DNA of 7,757 nucleotides, taken from the NCBI GenBank assembly GCA_046760705.1, contig JBHIER010000144.1, positions 1 through 7,757 on the forward strand, given 5' to 3'. Below the pieces are notes generated by a model that saw only the letters and a program-made list of their open reading frames with translations, ran no database searches and was not told where the DNA came from. A program made the translations under genes and the position numbers. This DNA comes from JBHIER01 sp046760705 [NCBI: bacterium]. Its GTDB lineage: Bacteria; JBHIER01; G020348925. Below, in pieces: positions 1-4,183 of this stretch (position 1 is the first letter of the stretch; each line of letters opens with the position of its first letter).

Positions 1-299
1 GGGCCGAGGAGACGGCCCTGATTCTGGCCGAACAGCTCTCACCGCCCTCCGGGGTGAAGGCCGTCCAGGGACTCGCTCCTAAAGATGATGTCGCCCCGAT
101 GGCGGAAGGGCTGGAGAGCGAGACCGGACCGGTCGTGCTCGTCGGCCACCTCCCTTTTCTCAGCCGGCTGGCCAGCCTGCTTTTGACCGGTGATGCCGAG
201 AGTCCGGTCGTCCGTTTCAGAATGGGCGGTATAGTATGTCTCGTCAGGGAAAACGGGAACTGGGCCGTGGGGTGGGCCCTCACCCCGGATCTGCTGTAG
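1..299 (+). CDS. sixA: Phosphohistidine phosphatase SixA, 3' end (partial)
   Basis: This is the C-terminal ~99 residues of a histidine-phosphatase-family protein; the 5' part lies outside the window. The frame is open from base 3 and reads A-E-E-T-A-L-I-L-A-E, matching the segment that follows the conserved Ser-x-x-x-Arg in SixA (R-A-x-x-T-A). It continues through L-A-P-K-D-D-V and then V-L-V-G-H-L-P-F, where the His is the second catalytic histidine of the family. The catalytic R-H-G at the N-terminus is not visible. The gene ends at TAG 297-299. SixA proteins are small (about 150-165 aa) cytoplasmic phosphatases that remove phosphate from phosphohistidine, for example in phosphorelay or PTS proteins. 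A GTG at base 54 is internal and not the start. No neighbour suggests a specific partner. Family assignment is firm; the physiological substrate is unknown. Confidence 0.85.
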   Translation, partial: AEETALILAEQLSPPSGVKAVQGLAPKDDVAPMAEGLESETGPVVLVGHLPFLSRLASLLLTGDAESPVVRFRMGGIVCLVRENGNWAVGWALTPDLL

Positions 300-428
300 A
301 TCAAAGTAGTAGAGAAGCTGTCCTTGAGGTAAAGAACAGTTCCTACAGTTGGCACGTGAATGCGTGCATTGAGTGATTCGTCAGCAGAATCCGAAGCACG
401 GCCCAACCCGATGGAACCAAGCTCTCAG

Positions 429-533
429 CTATATCTTCTCCTTCTTCTTCTCTTTCTTCAGTTTCCGCCTCTCCTTTAGAGTCAGCTTGGCTTTCTTTTT
501 CTGTTCTGACGAGACTTTATCCTTTCTGCCCAT
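429..533 (-). CDS. 34-aa Lys/Arg-rich small protein
   Basis: A short minus-strand gene starts at ATG 533-531 and stops at TAG 431-429. The product begins M-G-R-K-D-K-V-S-S-E and continues with K/R/E-rich runs such as L-K-E-R-R-K-L-K-K-E to its end. By hand count it has 14 Lys, 3 Arg and only 5 acidic residues, so half the residues are basic. It contains no Cys, no hydrophobic segment and no signal peptide, and probably forms a charged helix. Three things support a real gene: a strong Shine-Dalgarno GGGGTGAG (539-546) five bases upstream of the ATG, a promoter with TTGACA and a 17-bp spacer at 606-634, and an unobstructed leader of about 65 nt. It converges on the sixA end. I recall similar tiny Lys-rich hypothetical proteins in other environmental bacteria but know no function. 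RNA, ribosome or DNA binding is only a charge-based guess. Confidence 0.6.
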   Translation of the reverse strand: MGRKDKVSSEQKKKAKLTLKERRKLKKEKKKEKI

Positions 534-605
534 GCCTTCTCACCCCTTTTTTGCATCACATCGATGGAACTCTGAGGTGCCTCAAACCTGATCTCTTCTG
601 TATTT

Positions 606-634
606 AAAATAACCGAGGGAAGTAACGGTGTCAA
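606..634 (-). promoter_or_regulatory. Sigma70-type promoter for the 34-aa protein gene
   Basis: On the minus strand there is a perfect -35 TTGACA (634-629), exactly 17 bp, then TATTTT (611-606; 4 of 6 matches to TATAAT), followed by A-rich sequence. Transcription would begin near 598 and give a leader of about 65 nt before the ATG at 533. No other gene on this strand could use it. The longer overlapping minus-strand frame (482-733) would start upstream of this promoter. Confidence 0.6.
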
Positions 635-777
635 GACAAAAATGGACAAAGAAGTCCCGGCGGTTTTCGTACAGCGAAGGATTCCTCGTAACTTTTTGGC
701 GAAACCTCTTGCATCTGTTCTGTCGGGACGCAATATTATGGAAAGGCGAAAAAAGATGAGTGCCTAAGTTTGATAGG

Positions 778-784
778 AAAGGAG
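778..784 (+). promoter_or_regulatory. Ribosome binding site with ambiguous start codon
   Basis: AAAGGAG is the only good Shine-Dalgarno sequence before the ferredoxin gene. The nearest ATG (787) is just two bases away and lies in the wrong frame. In the coding frame, stops TGA and TAG (771-776) lie just upstream, and the only start-like codons are ATT at 792 (ideal 7-base spacing) and TTG at 816 (no Shine-Dalgarno). Confidence 0.45.
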
Positions 785-815
785 AAATGACATTCGTCTT
801 CAGAACGGTATCCCG

Positions 816-1277
816 TTGGCGATTGGTGCGGGCCTGGCGGGCCTGCTCTTCTTCCCATCGATTGGTGGTGCCATCTCCATCGGCATGGTCATTGAGGATC
901 TGTACACCAACCGGGAGATCGGACTGGGGCGGAGAGTGTCTATGCTTCTTATGGTGCCGGTGTTTTTAGGATTCATCGGGGTTTACAACCGCGAGAACCT
1001 CCAGATGGAGCAGATGGTCTTCTACCTGCATGCCGGCATTTTTACGAAGGTAGTCATCCACTACGCTATTGCCAAGCTCTTCGGCCCTCTGTTCGCCCGG
1101 CTGAAGATTGGGTCTTCTGGCGAGGACTGCATCGAGTGCCAAAAATGCGACACAAACTGCCCCATGGATGTGTCAATCAAGGAGTACATTCTTAGCGGTC
1201 AGCGCGTACGGTCCACGGAATGTATCTTGTGCGGCACCTGTGAGACAGTCTGTCCTACGAAGGCGGTTAAGATTTAG
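816..1277 (+). CDS. Membrane-anchored 2x[4Fe-4S] ferredoxin-type protein
   Basis: From TTG 816 the product is 153 aa. It has three hydrophobic segments (about residues 3-25, 42-57 and 67-93), then a C-terminal bacterial-type ferredoxin domain. Two clusters are intact: C105-x2-C108-x2-C111-x3-C115-P and C136-x2-C139-x2-C142-x3-C146-P. The T-E-C-I-L-C-G-x-C pattern is typical of the C-terminal part of NapH/YccM-like polyferredoxins, which pass electrons at the cytoplasmic membrane face. Those proteins are usually longer (over 250 aa) with extra N-terminal helices, so this one is either a compact member or truncated at its 5' end. The start is uncertain: the frame could begin at ATT 792, which has the well-spaced AAAGGAG, adding eight residues. 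An ATG with that Shine-Dalgarno exists only in another frame. A nitroreductase follows 95 bp downstream, so a redox pairing is possible but unproven. Confidence 0.7.
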   Translation: MAIGAGLAGLLFFPSIGGAISIGMVIEDLYTNREIGLGRRVSMLLMVPVFLGFIGVYNRENLQMEQMVFYLHAGIFTKVVIHYAIAKLFGPLFARLKIGSSGEDCIECQKCDTNCPMDVSIKEYILSGQRVRSTECILCGTCETVCPTKAVKI

Positions 1278-1281
1278 GCTC

Positions 1282-1309
1282 GTCTCGAAAATTGTACAAT
1301 TTCCGAGAC
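1282..1309 (+). repeat. 28-bp near-perfect palindrome between the redox genes
   Basis: The arms GTCTCG and CGAGAC flank AAATTGTACAATTT, itself fully palindromic around GTAC; only one base pair (A1288 with C1303) is mismatched. Outside it, GGCTCG (1277-1282) and CGAGCC (1319-1324) form a second, wider inverted repeat. The element starts four bases after the ferredoxin stop codon. No T-tract follows, so it is not a classical intrinsic terminator. A dispersed palindromic repeat (REP-like), a transcript-end hairpin or a dimeric regulator site are all possible. Confidence 0.65.
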
Positions 1310-1372
1310 ACCGCCTGTCGAGCCTTGTAGTTGCGCTGGCGGTATTGAGAGTTGAGGGAACGGAGGTGGATG

Positions 1373-1804
1373 ATGGCTGAGAACGTCATCGATTTCATTC
1401 TGAAGCGGCAGTCCTGTCGCGATTTTAAGTCCGACCCTTTGAGGGCCGGCGATCTCGAACGGCTCATGGAGGCCATGCGCTGGGCCCCATCTGCCGGGAA
1501 CTGCCAGCCCTGGTTTTTCTATGTGGTCACGAATCGTGAGGCGAAAGAGGGGCTGAGCCGGGCGGCCTACGGTCAATCCTTCATTGCCGATGCGCCGGTA
1601 GTCTTTGTCATTTGCGCCCATGCTCAGGAGTCGGGCTGGGCTTATGGGGAACGGTGGCGGACATCTTCGGAATCGTCGATTGAACCCCTTCGGGACAGAA
1701 ATAGCCGGAGAAGTCAGATTCATATTTGGAGCGTAGCGCATTCACTAACCGGAGTAAAAAGGAAGGTGATCAATGCTCTCAACAATCATGGAAGGCTAAA
1801 ATGA
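1373..1804 (+). pseudogene. Nitroreductase-family protein, C-terminally truncated remnant
   Basis: The start is ATG 1373, six bases after GGAGG (1362-1366); ATG 1370 is an alternative. Residues 1 to about 95 are clearly nitroreductase: N-V-I-D-F-I-L-K-R-Q-S-C-R-D-F with the FMN-phosphate-binding Arg residues, then W-A-P-S-A-G-N-C-Q-P-W (37-47) and A-D-A-P-V-V-F-V-I-C. The normal protein continues from Y-G-E-R-G into a helix with Q-D-x-A-A-A and an L-G-L-G-T-C-W-type strand. Here the match stops after Y-G-E-R-W (91-95), and the last ~48 residues resemble nothing in the family; neither other forward frame restores it. The frame happens to end at TGA 1802-1804, overlapping the next ATG by 4 bp. 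Family members are FMN oxidoreductases of about 165-200 aa. Lacking its C-terminal half, this is probably inactive, most likely through an old deletion or insertion near 1655-1665. Confidence 0.7.
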
Positions 1805-3978
1805 AAACGATCGTCCCGTTCCTTTCGGTCCTTATCCTTCTCGCGCTTCCTTGCTTTTCCCAGGAACCCGAGCAAGACACGGTTGTTCCGCCATCGTCTG
1901 ACATACGCTCTGAATTCCCTGACGATGAATATATCCCTGTTCCGAAAAGTGAGCAACAGACATCTCCGGGCTACCGATTTTCATCGCCCGGAATAGTCAC
2001 CGTCCAGGTGAATATTACCGAAAATGGTGAGAACATTCTCGGTGATGCTGCCAACGAGCCTTCAATTGCCGTCGATCCGACAGATCCCGCCAGGATGGCC
2101 ATCGGCTGGCGACAGTTCGACACTATTAGTAGCAACTTTCGCCAGGCTGGCTGGGGCTACACCACGGACAGTGGTCAGATGTGGACATTCCCCGGTGTGA
2201 TCGAGCCGGGAGTCTTCCGATCGGATCCGGTGCTGGATTATGATGCGGAGGGTAACTTTTTCTACAACAGCCTGACTGTTGGCTGGGTATGCGACGTGTT
2301 CAAGTCGACCGACGGCGGAGCCACGTGGGATGCTGGAACCTTCGCCCAGGGCGGCGACAAGCAGTGGATGGCCATAGACAGGACGACCGGCCTCGGGAGC
2401 GGTAACATCTACGCTCACTGGAACGGCCACTACAGTGTCTGTTCTCCGGGCAATTTCACCCGCTCGACCGATGCGGGCCTCAGCTATGAAGATTGTTCTT
2501 ACATCCAGGAGGAACCCTACTGGGGTGTCCTCACCGTAGGACCAGACGGTGAGCTTTACGTCTGCGGTGCTTCGGACACCGACTTCATCGTGCTCAAATC
2601 GACAACCGCACAAGACCCCGCCCAGACAGTGACATGGGATCTTTCGAAGACGGTTTCCCTGGGTGGGGAGATCTGGTTCGGCGAAGGCCCGAATCCCGTC
2701 GGAATACTCGGACAGGCCTGGATCGCCGTCGATCATTCGTCCGGACCGACGCGGGGCAACGTCTATCTTTTGTGTTCGGTGAACCCTCATGATTCCGACG
2801 ACCCCCTCGACGTCATGTTCTCGAGGAGCACTGACGGAGGAACCACGTGGAGTCCACCGGTCCGTATCAACGACGATCCGGAAAGCGACGCTTGGCAGTG
2901 GTTCGGCACCATGTCCGTTGCCCCTGACGGCCGTATCGATGTTGTCTGGCTCGATACCCGCGACGCCGCCGGCTATAACTCTTCACTCTACTACTCGTAC
3001 TCGAGGGATGCTGGTGTCACCTGGTCCGAGAATAAGCGGCTGTCCGAGTCATTCGATCCGCATGTCGGCTGGCCTCAGCAGGAGAAGATGGGCGATTACT
3101 TTCACATGATCTCCGATGCGACCGGCGCCCACCTGGCCTGGGCGGCGACATTCAATGGCGAGCAGGACGTCTACTACAGCCGCATCTCAATACCAACTGC
3201 TCAGTGCCAGATTAATGTAACTTCGCCCGATGGGGGAGAGACCTGGTGTGTCGGGGAGATTGAGAATATCACCTGGACCTCCAGGAACGCGAGTGGCAAT
3301 GTGAAGATTGAGTATTCGACCGACGGCGAGTCGAGTTGGCAGACAGTGGTGGCCAGCACCCCTGACGATGGCACCCACCCCTGGACTGTTCCCAATACGC
3401 CCTTAACAAATTGGGTGGTCAGAATCTGTGATGTATCCGATCCTGTTTGCTGTAATCAGAGCGATAGCACCTTTCAAATCTGCGAATGTTGGACGATAGA
3501 AATTACAACGGAAAGTCTATCAGATGGCACAGAGGGTTGTCCCTACAACGAAACTGTGGATGCGATAGAGGGTTGCCTTCCCTACTCATGGTCGATTGTT
3601 TCAGGTGCTCTGCCAGAAAGTTTGAACTTGGATAATACATCAGGTGTGATCTCAGGCAAACCAAATGAAGTCGGCACCTTTGACCTTACGGTTCTCGTGG
3701 AAGATGTTTTAGGAGATACGGATGAGAAAGAGTTCTCAATTCAAATTGGTGAATATGCGAATATCAAGGGTGATGTGAATACCGATTGTGCTATCAACGT
3801 TGCAGATGCAGTATTTGTTGTGAACATCATTCTGAAGCTGATTGAGCCCACTCAAGATCAGATCTGGGGTGCTGATTGTAATGGACCTCTGGGCAATTGT
3901 GATGGCGACGGCCAGGTGAACGTGCTTGATTGTATAAAGATAGTCAATATGATCCTTGAACGTGATGAGTGTCTTTGA
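1801..3978 (+). CDS. Secreted Asp-box (sialidase-like) beta-propeller protein with Ig-like domains and dockerin
   Basis: The start ATG 1801 follows GGAAGG (1790-1795) and opens a clear signal peptide (residues 1-20, cleavage near C-F-S|Q). An in-frame extension to 1726 is rejected. The 725-aa product has five Asp-box-like repeats: T-T-D-S-G-Q-M-W (121-128), S-T-D-G-G-A-T-W (169-176), S-T-D-A-G-L-S-Y (222-229), S-T-D-G-G-T-T-W (343-350) and S-R-D-A-G-V-T-W (401-408). These indicate a BNR/sialidase-type beta-propeller over about residues 65-465. Next come a Kre9/KNH-like Ig module (469-560, I-N-V-T-S-P-D-G-G-E-T-W), a putative-Ig module (about 565-650, with L-D-N-T-S-G-V-I-S-G-K-P) and a type-I dockerin (656-720). 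Sialidase catalytic signatures such as the R-I-P motif are not evident, so glycan binding or lysis of an unknown substrate is all that can be said. A dockerin-bearing glycosidase follows downstream. Export is predicted; the substrate is unknown. Confidence 0.85.
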   Translation: MKTIVPFLSVLILLALPCFSQEPEQDTVVPPSSDIRSEFPDDEYIPVPKSEQQTSPGYRFSSPGIVTVQVNITENGENILGDAANEPSIAVDPTDPARMAIGWRQFDTISSNFRQAGWGYTTDSGQMWTFPGVIEPGVFRSDPVLDYDAEGNFFYNSLTVGWVCDVFKSTDGGATWDAGTFAQGGDKQWMAIDRTTGLGSGNIYAHWNGHYSVCSPGNFTRSTDAGLSYEDCSYIQEEPYWGVLTVGPDGELYVCGASDTDFIVLKSTTAQDPAQTVTWDLSKTVSLGGEIWFGEGPNPVGILGQAWIAVDHSSGPTRGNVYLLCSVNPHDSDDPLDVMFSRSTDGGTTWSPPVRINDDPESDAWQWFGTMSVAPDGRIDVVWLDTRDAAGYNSSLYYSYSRDAGVTWSENKRLSESFDPHVGWPQQEKMGDYFHMISDATGAHLAWAATFNGEQDVYYSRISIPTAQCQINVTSPDGGETWCVGEIENITWTSRNASGNVKIEYSTDGESSWQTVVASTPDDGTHPWTVPNTPLTNWVVRICDVSDPVCCNQSDSTFQICECWTIEITTESLSDGTEGCPYNETVDAIEGCLPYSWSIVSGALPESLNLDNTSGVISGKPNEVGTFDLTVLVEDVLGDTDEKEFSIQIGEYANIKGDVNTDCAINVADAVFVVNIILKLIEPTQDQIWGADCNGPLGNCDGDGQVNVLDCIKIVNMILERDECL

Positions 3979-4026
3979 GTAATTTCTGCTATTGGTGGTT
4001 GAAAGAGGAAATTATTTCCAACTACC

Positions 4027-4055
4027 TTGTCAGTCAATAAGATTTTTAATATCTT
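4027..4055 (+). promoter_or_regulatory. Possible promoter for the glycoside hydrolase gene
   Basis: TTGTCA (4027-4032), 17 bp, then TATCTT (4050-4055; 4 of 6 matches to TATAAT) lie in the AT-rich part of the 205-bp intergenic gap. A second -10-like TATGAT occurs at 4062-4067. Initiation near 4062 would give a leader of about 120 nt containing the hairpin repeats. In such an AT-rich patch a chance match is quite possible. Confidence 0.35.
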
Positions 4056-4108
4056 AATATGTATGATGACTGGCGCTCCGCAATGCGAATGGCGATGGCT
4101 AATCGGGA

Positions 4109-4161
4109 GGGTGGTTGGGCAACCTTAGAAAATTAGAGTTGTGTCGGGTGGCTCCGCAACC
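4109..4161 (+). repeat. Twice-repeated hairpin motif in the leader of the glycoside hydrolase gene
   Basis: Two 16-bp copies, GGGTGGTTGGGCAACC (4109-4124) and GGGTGGCTCCGCAACC (4146-4161), start 37 bp apart; only the four central bases differ (1-3 changes). Each can fold into a small hairpin (GGTT/AACC; GGGTxGC/GCxACCC). A weaker relative containing GCTCCGCAA lies at 4075-4083, about 38 bp further upstream. The second copy ends ten bases before the Shine-Dalgarno AGGAG (4171-4175). I do not recognise a known riboswitch class. Confidence 0.45.
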
Positions 4162-4183
4162 CCACATACCAGGAGAAAAAACA

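Noticed and set aside
482-733. 83-codon minus-strand frame overlapping the small basic gene
   Set aside because: It starts upstream of the promoter at 606-634, has no Shine-Dalgarno I can see and no recognisable motif; its Arg-rich tail is an off-frame reading of the Lys-rich gene.
709-739. Promoter TTGCAT/TATTAT upstream of the ferredoxin gene
   Set aside because: The -10 is good, but the -35 matches only 3 of 6 and the spacer is 19 bp, too weak to call.
1726-1800. Longer N-terminus for the propeller protein
   Set aside because: It would bury a textbook signal peptide that begins at ATG 1801 behind GGAAGG.
2062-2790. Long minus-strand open frame inside the propeller gene (similar ones at 4805-5683 and 5750-6286)
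   Set aside because: These lie wholly antisense to genes with clear domains and show no family signature; they are GC-driven shadow frames.
4007-4019. Palindrome GGAAATTATTTCC after the propeller gene, as a terminator
   Set aside because: The stem is AT-rich with a one-base loop and no T-tract follows, so terminator function is not supported.
4109-4161. Known riboswitch (c-di-GMP or cobalamin type) in the leader
   Set aside because: The conserved cores of those classes that I know are not present; only the repeated hairpin motif can be supported.
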